The position numbers and the translations under genes are program-made. The notes under the pieces were generated by a model. The model was given only the letters and a program-made list of their open reading frames with translations, was not told where the DNA came from and did no database searches. A DNA stretch of 64,000 nucleotides from Aromatoleum anaerobium. Lineage in GTDB: Bacteria > Pseudomonadota > Gammaproteobacteria > Burkholderiales > Rhodocyclaceae. The DNA lies in assembly GCF_012910705.2 (NCBI RefSeq), contig NZ_WTVG02000038.1, positions 1 to 64,000 of the forward strand. The letters run 5' to 3'. Positions 8,791-18,503 of this stretch are shown piece after piece. How positions within the stretch are numbered: the first letter of the stretch is position 1; every line of letters begins with the position of its first letter.

Positions 8791-9390
8791 TCAGCCGCGC
8801 AGGCCGATGATCATGCTCATCGCGAGCGCCAGAACGACCAGCAATGCCATCCACGCGATGATGCCGGCCATCAGCACGAAAGTGCCCATGACCCGCGCCT
8901 TGCTCTTGTCCTCGAGCCTGAACAGCGGATAGACGCCGTGGTAGATCAGCGCCGCCGAGGCAACCCACGCGACTGCAACGACGAGTGCGTTGAACCACGT
9001 GATCGGGACGAACAGCGCGAGCGCCGAAATCCACAGCGGTGTCGGCGCCACGGCTGCGAGCAGGAACGCGTCCTGGTAGGTCGGCGTCGCATCGACGACG
9101 TCACCCATCTGCTGGATGATCGACGCCATCAGCGCGACCATCGCCAGTTCGGCGAGAAAGAACGCGACGGCCGCGGCGAGCGCTTCGCCGACCGTGATCG
9201 CCGGCACCAGCTCCGGAAACACGCCTCCCGGCATGACCAGCAACGCATACAGCAACATCACCGGAGGGATCAGCGACATCGGCAGCACGAACGTCGTGAA
9301 AAGCTTCCTCACGCCGGGATGGATCTCGATCAGGTACTGCCAGCCCTCCCGGTACGAATAGAACATTTTCGGAAGATTGTGCGTGTTCAT
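8791..9390 (-). CDS. Yip1-domain inner-membrane protein
   Basis: Predicted polytopic membrane protein of 199 residues with about five hydrophobic segments. The start is the ATG at 9388-9390, behind a GAGGAGGT ribosome binding site; the upstream extension is low-complexity Arg/Pro/Ala and is rejected. The N-terminus MNTHNLPKMFYSYREGWQYL precedes the first membrane segment. The pattern (a loop with two Pro around the first helix, a GDVVDATPTYQDAFLLAAVA loop in the middle) matches the bacterial Yip1/YIP1 family. No precise function is known. It lies 189 bases upstream of hrpA on the same strand. Confidence 0.75.
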   Translation of the reverse strand: MNTHNLPKMFYSYREGWQYLIEIHPGVRKLFTTFVLPMSLIPPVMLLYALLVMPGGVFPELVPAITVGEALAAAVAFFLAELAMVALMASIIQQMGDVVDATPTYQDAFLLAAVAPTPLWISALALFVPITWFNALVVAVAWVASAALIYHGVYPLFRLEDKSKARVMGTFVLMAGIIAWMALLVVLALAMSMIIGLRG

Positions 9391-9601
9391 CGCCGACCTC
9401 CTCGGTTCACGTGACGAGACTGCAATTCGACCGTTCAGGGCGGCGAAAAGTCCCGCTTCGTTCTCATTGTAGACACCCGGAAAAACCCCGGCCGGACCCG
9501 CGCCTGCCGCCACGGGACTTGCCGACGACGGAATCGCTCGGTACCTTGCGTCGCTTGCGCGCTGTCCTCGCGCGCCTTCCGGCCGACTCCCCCGCTCCCC
9601 C

Positions 9602-10102
9602 ATGTCCCGACTCGAAGGCTTTCCGCCGGTCGCCGCTCCCGGCGCCCACACCCTGATCCTCGGCAGCATGCCGGGTGCCGCCTCGCTGGCGGCGCTCGAG
9701 TATTACGCGCACCGCCGCAATCTCTTCTGGCCGATCCTCGGCGAAGTGCTCGGCATCGATCCGGCGCTGCCTTATGCGGAGCGCACGCAACGCCTGGCCG
9801 ATGCCGGCTACGCGCTGTGGGACGTGCTCGGCGCGTGTCGCCGGCACGGCAGCCTCGATTCGAACATCGAGAACGACTCGATCGAGGTGAATGATTTCGC
9901 GGCCTTCTTCGCCACCCACCCGGCGATCGATCGGGTGTTCTGCAACGGCACGACGGCCGAACAATGCTTCCGCCGCCACGTCCTGCCCGCGGTCGGAGCG
10001 CGCTTCGAATTCGACGTTCGGCGGCTGCCGTCGACGAGCCCGGCAAATGCGTCGATCCCGTATGCGGCGAAGCTCGCGGCGTGGCGGGAAATCGCGCGAT
10101 GA
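9602..10102 (+). CDS. hypoxanthine/uracil-type DNA glycosylase (UDG family 6-like)
   Basis: Removes deaminated bases from DNA, most likely hypoxanthine. The 166-residue product has the superfamily motifs in order: LGSMPG at 20-25, the YYAHRRNLFW segment around residues 34-43, the SLDSNIE segment near residue 84, and LPSTSPANA near 142-150. These fit the DNA-deoxyinosine glycosylase branch (COG3663-like) rather than Mug or Ung. N40 in HRRNLFW is a likely catalytic Asn by recollection of the family. The stop overlaps the next gene's start (ATGA), so the two are coupled. Confidence 0.85.
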   Translation: MSRLEGFPPVAAPGAHTLILGSMPGAASLAALEYYAHRRNLFWPILGEVLGIDPALPYAERTQRLADAGYALWDVLGACRRHGSLDSNIENDSIEVNDFAAFFATHPAIDRVFCNGTTAEQCFRRHVLPAVGARFEFDVRRLPSTSPANASIPYAAKLAAWREIAR

Positions 10103-11397
10103 GCGGCGGCGGGGAACGCCGGGTCGCCGTCATCGGCGGCGGGCCGGCAGGATTGATGGCGGCCGAGATGCTTTCGGCGCGCGGCCACGCCGTCGACGTC
10201 TTCGATGCGATGCCTTCGCTCGGACGCAAGTTTCTCCTCGCCGGCATCGGCGGCCTGAACCTGACGCATTCGGAAGCGCCTGACGCCTTTGCTTCGCGCT
10301 ATCGCGAGCGAAGGCCCGAATTCGAACGGCTGCTCGCGACGTTCGGCGCGGCCGCGCTGCGCGATTGGGCACACGGACTCGGCATCGAGACTTTCGTCGG
10401 CAGTTCCGGGCGCGTGTTTCCAGTCGGAATGAAGGCGGCGCCGCTGCTGCGCGCGTGGCTGCACCGGCTGCGCGGGGCGGGCGTGCGGTTTCACGTGCGC
10501 CACCGCTGGACGGGCTGGCAGCCGGGCGACGCCCTGGCGACGCACGGATTGCGCTTCGCGACGCCCGCCGGCGAGCGCCTCGTCGACGCCGAGGCAGTCG
10601 TGCTCGCACTCGGCGGCGCGAGCTGGGCGAGACTCGGCTCGGACGGCGCGTGGGTGCCGTGGCTGGGCGGGCGCAAGGTCACGATCGCCGCGCTGAAAGC
10701 TGCGAACTGCGGCTTCGATGTCGCCGCGCAAGAATCCCGTCGTGGTGCGACCGGCACCGGCTGGAGCGAGCATTTCCGCGCGCGTTTCGCCGGCCAGCCG
10801 CTGAAATCCGTCGCGCTGAGCTTCGCCGACGCGCACGGCGAGACGCATCACCGCGCCGGCGAATGCATGATTTCCGCAACCGGGCTCGAAGGCAGCCTGA
10901 TCTACGCGCTGTCGGCGCCGCTGCGCGACACGCTCGCGGCGAACGGCACGGTCGAACTTTCGATCGATCTCGCGCCCGGCCGCACGCTCGAACGGCTCAC
11001 CGAAGAGCTGTCGCGACCGCGCGGTGCGCGTTCGATGTCGAGCCACCTGCAGAGCAAGGCAGGCATCACCGGCGTCAAGGCCGGGCTGCTGCGCGAGTGC
11101 GTGGCTCCGGATGCATTCGCATCGCCCGCCCGGCTTGCCGCGGCGATCCATGCGCTGCCGCTCAAACTGGTTGCGCCCCGCCCGCTCGACGAAGCGATCA
11201 GCACCGCAGGCGGCGTGGTGTTCGAGGAGCTCGACGAAGGCCTGATGATCCGCAAGCTCCCGGGGATGTTCTGCTGCGGCGAGATGCTCGACTGGGAGGC
11301 GCCGACCGGCGGCTACCTGCTGACCGGCTGCTTTGCGACGGGACGCGCCGCAGGCTTGGGCGCAAGCGCATGGCTGGCGAGCGCGACGCGAAAGTAG
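10099..11397 (+). CDS. FAD-dependent oxidoreductase, BaiN/HI0933-like
   Basis: Flavoprotein of 432 residues of the HI0933/TIGR03862 type; the biochemical role is mostly unknown, though relatives act on bile acids or are annotated as aminoacetone-oxidising. The start is ATG at 10099, overlapping the glycosylase stop. The N-terminal dinucleotide fold RVAVIGGGPAGLMAAE lies at residues about 9-24. GRKFLLAGIGGLNLTHSE follows, which is the family hallmark. The C-terminal FAD-closing motif GCFATGRAAGLGAS ends the chain. It is convergent with crcB with only 12 bases between stops. Confidence 0.88.
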   Translation: MSGGGERRVAVIGGGPAGLMAAEMLSARGHAVDVFDAMPSLGRKFLLAGIGGLNLTHSEAPDAFASRYRERRPEFERLLATFGAAALRDWAHGLGIETFVGSSGRVFPVGMKAAPLLRAWLHRLRGAGVRFHVRHRWTGWQPGDALATHGLRFATPAGERLVDAEAVVLALGGASWARLGSDGAWVPWLGGRKVTIAALKAANCGFDVAAQESRRGATGTGWSEHFRARFAGQPLKSVALSFADAHGETHHRAGECMISATGLEGSLIYALSAPLRDTLAANGTVELSIDLAPGRTLERLTEELSRPRGARSMSSHLQSKAGITGVKAGLLRECVAPDAFASPARLAAAIHALPLKLVAPRPLDEAISTAGGVVFEELDEGLMIRKLPGMFCCGEMLDWEAPTGGYLLTGCFATGRAAGLGASAWLASATRK

Positions 11398-11409
11398 GGT
11401 GTTCCGCGC

Positions 11410-11814
11410 TCAGCCGCGCCAAACGTTGAACGCGGTGTAGCCGACCCACGCCATCAGCAGCGAACCGGCGACATGGACGAGCGTGTGCAGCGCGAGCCAG
11501 CCCCATTCGCCGCGCTGCATCAGATGCAGGGACTCGGCAGCGAACGTCGAAAAAGTCGTCAGCCCGCCGAGGAAGCCGGTCGTCAGCAGCAGCCTGAGCG
11601 CCGGCGGCATCTCGGGCACCGCGTGAATCCACGCCAGCGTGCCGCCCATCAGCAGGCCACCGAGCAGGTTCGCCGCGAGGGTGCCGAACGGAATGGCGAG
11701 AAACAGCGGATTGAGCAGCAATCCGAGCCCCCAGCGCAGCCAGGCGCCCACCGCCGCGCCGGCACCGACCGCGACGAACGCCGACACCGTCACCGGCGAC
11801 GTCATCGCACCCAT
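11410..11814 (-). CDS. crcB: fluoride ion exporter CrcB/Fluc
   Basis: Small dimeric membrane channel that expels fluoride. The 134-residue product has four hydrophobic segments and the family motifs NLLGGLLMGG (about 49-58) and GFLGGLTTFSTFAAE (about 79-93). ATG at 11812-11814 or at 11803-11805 are both possible. No fluoride riboswitch could be recognised upstream. The IS110-family element begins about 80 bases upstream and has pushed any more distant promoter 1.5 kb away, so expression may be altered. Confidence 0.93.
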   Translation of the reverse strand: MGAMTSPVTVSAFVAVGAGAAVGAWLRWGLGLLLNPLFLAIPFGTLAANLLGGLLMGGTLAWIHAVPEMPPALRLLLTTGFLGGLTTFSTFAAESLHLMQRGEWGWLALHTLVHVAGSLLMAWVGYTAFNVWRG

Positions 11815-11899
11815 CCATCCCGCATCGCCTCTTCGCCCGTCGGAACGGACGTCCGGGAGATCGGTACCGGCTCGATCGGCTCACCTGCCATGACATTTA

Positions 11900-11914
11900 T
11901 ATGGACGCCTCCCG
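11900..11914 (+). repeat. IS110/IS1111 subterminal inverted repeat
   Basis: TATGGACGCCTCCCG, a perfect 15-bp match to the reverse complement of 13395-13409. This copy is on the 3' side of the transposase gene. Confidence 0.88.
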
Positions 11915-12169
11915 TTTGCAAGGACGATTTGGTGTGTTGGGACAGATAGGCTGCAGTTTTATATCCGGCCTGTGGTGCAGGCCGATGCCTGCTGGCCCTG
12001 ATGGAATCCGCTGACCCGCGCCTCATTTCCTTTGGTGGACTCGAAGTCCGGAACGTCATACAGGCTTGGCGGGTCACGGTCTGACCTGTTTGCCATCACA
12101 CGTTTTCGTACCTTCGCAACCTTTACGGCGGCCACTCCTTTCTTCAAAGTGGTTGATTGACGTTGTGCT
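11915..12169 (-). ncRNA. candidate bridge/seek guide RNA region of the IS110 element
   Basis: This 255-bp non-coding stretch lies between the transposase stop and the inverted repeat. In the IS1111 subgroup the guide RNA is reported to be encoded on this side. It is rich in hairpins: GGCCTG/CAGGCC (11967-11972 with 11978-11983, 5-base loop) and GGACT/AGTCC (12037-12041 with 12045-12049, 3-base loop). CATTTCCT at 12024-12031 equals the right flank at 13411-13418, and TGCCATCACA at 12091-12100 differs by one base from the left flank at 11886-11895. Matches of this length can arise by chance. The RNA itself is an inference. Confidence 0.4.
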
Positions 12170-13201
12170 TCAGCCCTGCGCGGGTTGAGTCACAAACTCC
12201 CTTTGGTACGTCCGTTCATGAGCGAGAATCGCCCAGATCGTCCGCGCCATCTTGTTGGCCAAGGCCACCACCGCGACGTTGAGCGGTCGGCGCTGGCGTA
12301 ATGCAGTCACCCACGGGCCCGGATCCTTCGCGTTCGTAAGAACCGCCCGGGCGCCGTGGATGAGCAGCGTTCGAAGGTAGGTGTCGCCGCGCTTGCTGAT
12401 GCCAAGCAATTTGACTCGCCCGCCCGTGCCGGTCTGTCGTGGCACCAGTCCGGCGAAAGCGGCAAACTCCCGCCCGGACTTGAAGGTCTTGGCATCGCCC
12501 ATGATGGCGACGGCGGCGGTCGCGGTCAGCGGCCCGACGCCAGGAATCTCGGCAATGCGCCGGCAGGCAGCGTCTTGCTTGAGCCAGTCTTTGATGCGCC
12601 GCTCGATAGTGGCGATCTCGGCATCCATCTTCTCGATGCGCGCCCACTGCTCGCGCAGGGTGTCGATGACGATCGCCGGCAGGCGATCCGACAGTCGTGC
12701 CAGGGCTTGCGTGATGCCCTTCCGGATGGCGGCTTTTCCCTGCGCCATGACTTCGCCGTATTCGGTGAGCAATCCCCGCAGGCCGTTGATCTGGGCGGTG
12801 CGGAACTTGACCAGCTGGCTGCGCATGCGATGCAGCGCCAGGATCGCTTGCTGTTCCTCGCTCTTGATGGCGACGGCCTTGACGTGCGGCTGCTGTACCG
12901 CCGTCCAGATCGCCCGCGCATCGTGGCGGTCATTCTTGTTGCCCGTCACGAAGGGCTTGACCGCCTTGCCAGGAAGCAGCTTGACCTGGTGCCCCAGCGC
13001 CGTGAGGCTCCGCGCCCAGTGCTGCGCGCCGCCGCAGGCCTCCATGCCGATCAGGCAGGGCTGCCGGTTGGCGAAGTGCTCGAGAAACTTCTCGCGCTTG
13101 AGCGGCAAACTCACGATCTCTCCCGTCTCCATGTCGATCCAGTGCAACTGGAACACCCGCTTGGCAATGTCGATGCCGACGACCGTTTTGCTATCATTCA
13201 T
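12170..13201 (-). CDS. IS110-family DEDD transposase
   Basis: Recombinase of 343 residues with a RuvC-like N-terminal domain (DEDD_Tnp_IS110) and a C-terminal Transposase_20 domain. Candidate acidic catalytic residues are D11 (GIDIAKR), E54 (GMEACGG), D91 and D94 (NDRHDARAIW). The helix-hairpin-helix-like segment IPGVGPLTATAAVAIMGD starts the C-terminal domain. The segment often read H-S-S/T-G-G in relatives reads TGTGG here; whether the catalytic Ser lies there is uncertain. Start ATG at 13199-13201; the longer frame upstream is not family-like. Confidence 0.93.
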   Translation of the reverse strand: MNDSKTVVGIDIAKRVFQLHWIDMETGEIVSLPLKREKFLEHFANRQPCLIGMEACGGAQHWARSLTALGHQVKLLPGKAVKPFVTGNKNDRHDARAIWTAVQQPHVKAVAIKSEEQQAILALHRMRSQLVKFRTAQINGLRGLLTEYGEVMAQGKAAIRKGITQALARLSDRLPAIVIDTLREQWARIEKMDAEIATIERRIKDWLKQDAACRRIAEIPGVGPLTATAAVAIMGDAKTFKSGREFAAFAGLVPRQTGTGGRVKLLGISKRGDTYLRTLLIHGARAVLTNAKDPGPWVTALRQRRPLNVAVVALANKMARTIWAILAHERTYQREFVTQPAQG

Positions 13202-13394
13202 CTCGGACCCTCCGGTTTGCCTGTGAAGATCTTCGTATCTTCCACCTTGGCACTTTGATGCCGTCGGCCCGTGAGGGTCCACCTCTCGATCGACCACCCC
13301 CGCAGAGTTATCCACGGCGCCGGGCGCCGCAGGTCCCTCTATCACCGCAGGCGACCGGCGCGGTGGGTAACTCGTGTTCAGCGCTCACGGGGGG
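13202..13394. other. non-coding 5' segment of IS110 element
   Basis: About 193 bases between the transposase start and the inverted repeat at 13395. No open frame fits a protein family. It contains GGCGCCGGGCGCC-type self-complementary DNA near 13315-13329. In IS110-proper elements the guide RNA lies on this side, so it is the alternative location if the element is not IS1111-like. Confidence 0.4.
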
Positions 13395-13409
13395 CGGGAG
13401 GCGTCCATA
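13395..13409 (-). repeat. IS110/IS1111 subterminal inverted repeat
   Basis: Reverse complement of 11900-11914 over 15 bases. This copy is on the 5' side of the transposase gene, one base inside the shared CATTT. Confidence 0.88.
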
Positions 13410-13438
13410 CCATTTCCTGTACGTGCGAAACCGCCGGC

Positions 13439-13444
13439 ATTCTA
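13439..13444 (-). promoter_or_regulatory. possible -10 box facing the IS110 element (former crcB side)
   Basis: TAGAAT on the minus strand, 24 bases outside the element. No convincing -35 box sits 16-18 bases upstream. Before the insertion this would have faced crcB; now it points into the IS and could contribute to transposase transcription. Confidence 0.25.
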
Positions 13445-13485
13445 CCGGACGCGACCGGCGCAACGCCCTGCCACCTGCCGCGGCG

Positions 13486-13515
13486 TTCGATTTCAACCGG
13501 GGGCAGCGGTAGAAT
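13486..13515 (+). promoter_or_regulatory. putative glnS promoter
   Basis: TTCGAT (13486-13491) and TAGAAT (13510-13515) are separated by 18 bases. This is 45 bases upstream of the glnS GTG. The -10 is good and the -35 weak. Confidence 0.4.
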
Positions 13516-13559
13516 CGCCGGCTTCCGGGCATTGCACCCATTCTTCGAGGCTTCACCCC

Positions 13560-15293
<1,734 letters not shown>

Positions 15294-15415
15294 GCGGCTT
15301 GGTCCGGGAGCGGCTCCGCACGGCCGCCGGGACGTCCGGCCGCGGCAGCCCGCGCCGCGGTTGCGCCGCCGCGGGCATCGGCGGATCATCGGCGAAAAAT
15401 GCCGATTGAAAGCCG

Positions 15416-16588
15416 ATGACTCCCCTCTTTCGCCGCGTCCGCGCGGTTCTCGTCACCCTCCTCGTCCTTGCCCTCGTCATCACCGCCATCTGGTGGTTCA
15501 CCCGCCCCAAACCGGTCCCGGTGCTGCTCGTCGAAGTCGGGCATGGCGTCGTCGAGGCGACGCTGTCGAATACGCGCGCCGGCGAGATCGAGGCCTGCCA
15601 GCGCACCCGGCTGTCGACGATCATCGGCGGGCGCATCGATTTTCTCGGCGTCGAGGAAGGCGACCGGGTCGAAGCCGGGCAGGTGCTGATGCGCCTGTGG
15701 AACGCCGACCAGGACGCCCGGCTCGCCGTCAACCGCGCGCAACTCGAGACAGCGCGCAAACGCGTGCAGGAAGCCTGCACGCAAGCCGACAATGCCGAAC
15801 GCGAAGCGGCGCGCCAGACGGAACTCTTCCAGCGCAAATTCATTTCGGCGTCGCGCGAGGAGCAGGCCCGCACTGAAGCCCGGGCGCGCCGGGCCGCCTG
15901 CGAAACCGCGCGCGCCGACACGCGCACCGCCGAAGCGCAGATCGAGGCGACCGCCACCGACCGGCAGCGCACCGTGCTGATCGCGCCGTTTGCCGGCACG
16001 GTCGCGAAGATCACCGGCGAGCTCGGCGAATATTCGACGCCGTCCCCGCCCGGCGTGCCGACGCCGCCGGCGATCGACCTGATCGACGACAGCTGCCTGT
16101 ACGTCAAGGCGCCGATGGACGAGATCGACGCACCGAAAATCCATCCCGGCCAGCGCGCCCGCGTGACTCTCGACGCGCTGCCGGGAAAAGTGTTCGACGC
16201 GACGGTCAAGCGCATCGCGCCCTATATCACCGCCGTCGAGAAGCAGGCGCGCACGGTGGATGTCGACCTCGACTTCGTCCGGCCGATTGAAGCGCGCGGC
16301 CTCCTTGTCGGCTACAGCGCCGACGCCGAGATCGTGCTCGAGGTGCGCGAGAACGTGCTGCGCATCCCGACCGCGACGCTGCAGGAAGGCAACCAGGTGC
16401 TGCTTTATCGCGAATCGGATGGCACGCTCGAAGCGCGCGAGATCAAGCCCGGGGTGGCGAACTGGGACTACACGGAAGTGCTCGACGGGCTCGCCGTGGG
16501 GGACCGCATCGTCAGCTCGCTCGAACGCGAGGGCGTCAAGCCCGGCGCGCGGGTCGAGCCGGAAAACGACCGACGCGCGGCGCGCTGA
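15416..16588 (+). CDS. MacA/HlyD-type periplasmic adaptor of an ABC exporter
   Basis: Periplasmic adaptor that links an inner-membrane transporter to an outer-membrane channel. The 390-residue product has one N-terminal membrane anchor (about residues 9-28). A lipoyl half-motif region around 60-95 is followed by a long Ala/Glu/Arg-rich coiled coil (about 100-185). The second lipoyl half (RTVLIAPFAGTVAKI) and beta-barrel domains complete it. It is the first of four co-directional genes; the ATPase start lies 7 bases after its stop. No TolC-like gene is in the window. The substrate is unknown. Confidence 0.85.
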   Translation: MTPLFRRVRAVLVTLLVLALVITAIWWFTRPKPVPVLLVEVGHGVVEATLSNTRAGEIEACQRTRLSTIIGGRIDFLGVEEGDRVEAGQVLMRLWNADQDARLAVNRAQLETARKRVQEACTQADNAEREAARQTELFQRKFISASREEQARTEARARRAACETARADTRTAEAQIEATATDRQRTVLIAPFAGTVAKITGELGEYSTPSPPGVPTPPAIDLIDDSCLYVKAPMDEIDAPKIHPGQRARVTLDALPGKVFDATVKRIAPYITAVEKQARTVDVDLDFVRPIEARGLLVGYSADAEIVLEVRENVLRIPTATLQEGNQVLLYRESDGTLEAREIKPGVANWDYTEVLDGLAVGDRIVSSLEREGVKPGARVEPENDRRAAR

Positions 16589-16595
16589 AACACCC

Positions 16596-17294
16596 ATGGC
16601 GCAGATCGAACTCTCCGGCATCGAACGCGTCTTCACGCTCGGCGACAGCGAAGTCCATGCGCTGCACGCCGTGACGGTCGCGATCGAGGCCGGCGAATAC
16701 GTCGCCGTGATGGGGCCGTCCGGTTCCGGCAAATCCACCTTGCTGAACCTGCTCGGCCTGCTCGACCGCCCGAACGCCGGCACCTACCGGCTCGAAGGGC
16801 GCGACGTGACGACGCTCACCGCCGACGAGCAGGCCGAAGTCCGCCGCAACCGTATCGGTTTCGTGTTCCAGAGCTTCCATCTCGTGCCGCGGCTCACCGC
16901 CGCCGAGAACATCGCGCTGCCGCTGATGCTCGCCGGCGTACCGCCCGTCGAGCGCGGCCCGCGCGTCGCCGAGGCGCTGAAGAACTTCGGTCTCGACACC
17001 CGCGCCAATCATCGCCCGGACGAACTCTCTGGCGGCCAGCGCCAGCGCGTCGCGATCGCGCGCGCGACGATCATGCGCCCGGCGCTGATCCTCGCCGACG
17101 AGCCGACCGGCAACCTCGACCGCGCGACCGGCCAGGACGTCACCGCATTGCTCGAGAGCCTGAACGCCTCCGGCGTGACGCTGATCGTCGTCACCCACGA
17201 CCCGGTGATGGGCGGGCGGGCGCGGCGCCGGCTGATGATGGAAGACGGCGCGCTCGTCGGCGACCTGCGTGCGGACGCCGCTTCCACCGCCTGA
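16596..17294 (+). CDS. MacB/LolD-like ABC transporter ATP-binding protein
   Basis: Cytoplasmic ATPase subunit of 232 residues. Walker A GPSGSGKST is at 40-48, signature LSGGQ at 144-148 and Walker B LILADEP at 164-170. The sequence is closest to the MacB/LolD/FtsE branch that works with FtsX-type permeases. The start ATG at 16596 is 7 bases past the adaptor gene. Its stop TGA at 17292-17294 directly abuts the first permease ATG. In canonical MacB the ATPase is fused to the permease; here it is separate. Confidence 0.92.
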   Translation: MAQIELSGIERVFTLGDSEVHALHAVTVAIEAGEYVAVMGPSGSGKSTLLNLLGLLDRPNAGTYRLEGRDVTTLTADEQAEVRRNRIGFVFQSFHLVPRLTAAENIALPLMLAGVPPVERGPRVAEALKNFGLDTRANHRPDELSGGQRQRVAIARATIMRPALILADEPTGNLDRATGQDVTALLESLNASGVTLIVVTHDPVMGGRARRRLMMEDGALVGDLRADAASTA

Positions 17295-18503
17295 ATGACG
17301 CCCGCCGACACCCTGCGCTTCGCGACGCGCGCGGCCACCGGCTACCCGCTGCGCACCGCGCTGATGATCCTCGCGATGTCGATCGGCGTCGCTGCGGTCG
17401 TGGTGCTGACGGCGCTCGGCGACGGCGCGCGCCGTTACGTCGTCAACGAGTTTTCCGCGCTCGGCAGCAACCTCATCATCGTTTTGCCCGGGCGTTCGGA
17501 AACCGGCGGCGTCGGGCTCGGCAGCCTGTTCACGAGCACGCCGCGCGATCTCACGGTGCGCGACGCCGCGGCGCTGCTGCGCGCGCCCGACGTGCAGCGC
17601 ATCACCCCGCTGACCCTCGGCAATTCCGAAATCGCGTACGGCGGACGGCTGCGCGAAGTGCTCGTGCTCGGCACCAGCGCGGACTACCTCGGCATCCGCG
17701 GCTACCGCATGGCGCTGGGGCGTTTCCTGCCGCGCGAGGATCTCGAACGCGCGTCGTCCGTCGCGGTGCTCGGCGCGACGCTGCGCGACGAACTGTTCGG
17801 CATCGAGCCCGCGGTCGGGCGCATGATCCGCGTCGGCGACCGGCGGCTGCGGGTCATCGGCGTGCTCGAGAAGTCCGGCCAGGGCCTGGGCATGAACACC
17901 GACGAGTTGGTCGTCGTGCCGGTCGCAACGGCGCAGGCGATGTTCAACACCAACACCCTGTTCCGCGTGATGGTCGAGGCGCGCAGCCGCGACGCGCTCG
18001 CCTCGGCCCAGCGCCAGGTCGAAGACATCATGCGCACGCGCCGCGACGGCGAACTCGACATCACCGTGATCACGCAGGACGCGGTGCTCGGCACCTTCGA
18101 CCGCATCCTCGGCGCGCTGACGTTCGCGGTCGCCGGCATCGCCGCGATCAGCCTGGCGGTCGCCGGCATCCTCGTGATGAACGTGATGCTGGTCGCGGTC
18201 ACGCAGCGCACCGCGGAGATCGGCCTGCTGAAGGCGCTCGGCGCGACCGGTCGCAACATCCGCCTCGCCTTTCTCGCCGAAGCGGCGCTGCTGTCGCTCG
18301 CCGGTGCGCTCGCCGGCCTCGCGCTCGGGCATCTCGGCGCGTGGGGGCTGCGGCTCGCGTTCCCGGTGCTGCCGGCCTGGCCGCCGGACTGGGCCGTGTA
18401 CGCCGGGCTCGGCACGGCAATCGTGACCGGCGTGCTGTTCGGCGTGATGCCGGCGCGGCGCGCCGCGCGCCTCGACCCGGTGCAGGCGCTGGCGAAGCGA
18501 TGA
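17295..18503 (+). CDS. MacB-like ABC permease, first copy (FtsX domain)
   Basis: Inner-membrane permease of 402 residues with the MacB arrangement: one N-terminal membrane helix (about 22-45), a large periplasmic MacB_PCD domain (to about 260), then an FtsX domain with three helices. The cytoplasmic ends RTAEIGLLKALGAT and MPARRAARLDPVQALAKR are typical. It starts immediately after the ATPase stop and overlaps the next permease start (ATGA). The adjacent second permease suggests that the exporter uses a heterodimer of permeases. Confidence 0.9.
   Translation: MTPADTLRFATRAATGYPLRTALMILAMSIGVAAVVVLTALGDGARRYVVNEFSALGSNLIIVLPGRSETGGVGLGSLFTSTPRDLTVRDAAALLRAPDVQRITPLTLGNSEIAYGGRLREVLVLGTSADYLGIRGYRMALGRFLPREDLERASSVAVLGATLRDELFGIEPAVGRMIRVGDRRLRVIGVLEKSGQGLGMNTDELVVVPVATAQAMFNTNTLFRVMVEARSRDALASAQRQVEDIMRTRRDGELDITVITQDAVLGTFDRILGALTFAVAGIAAISLAVAGILVMNVMLVAVTQRTAEIGLLKALGATGRNIRLAFLAEAALLSLAGALAGLALGHLGAWGLRLAFPVLPAWPPDWAVYAGLGTAIVTGVLFGVMPARRAARLDPVQALAKR

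Larger units (their letters stand above)
11894..13415 (-). mobile_element. IS110-family (IS1111-like) insertion sequence
   Basis: An element of about 1.52 kb around an IS110 transposase. Perfect 15-bp inverted repeats lie just inside the ends: TATGGACGCCTCCCG at 11900-11914 and its complement at 13395-13409. Outside them CATTT occurs at both edges (11894-11898 and 13411-13415), so the exact cut cannot be fixed within that 5-bp repeat; the net insert is 1517 bp. Subterminal rather than terminal repeats are typical of the IS1111 subgroup. Non-coding DNA is large on both sides of the gene (about 255 bp downstream, 193 bp upstream). Confidence 0.85.

Noticed and set aside
6550-9414. 954-codon open frame antisense to hrpA
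   Set aside because: High-GC DNA yields long antisense frames. The translation is Arg/Ala/Asp-rich without any family motif, while hrpA on the other strand is complete.
11815-11893. fluoride riboswitch upstream of crcB
   Set aside because: I looked for the conserved crcB-motif core and found no match in the remaining 80 bases or in the DNA beyond the IS element.
12170-13201. inactive IS110 transposase because TGTGG replaces the common S/T-rich segment
   Set aside because: I cannot place the catalytic Ser with certainty by eye and some intact relatives seem to share this form, so loss of activity is not claimed.
15294-15415. terminator after glnS
   Set aside because: GC-rich inverted repeats are present but short and without a T-tract.
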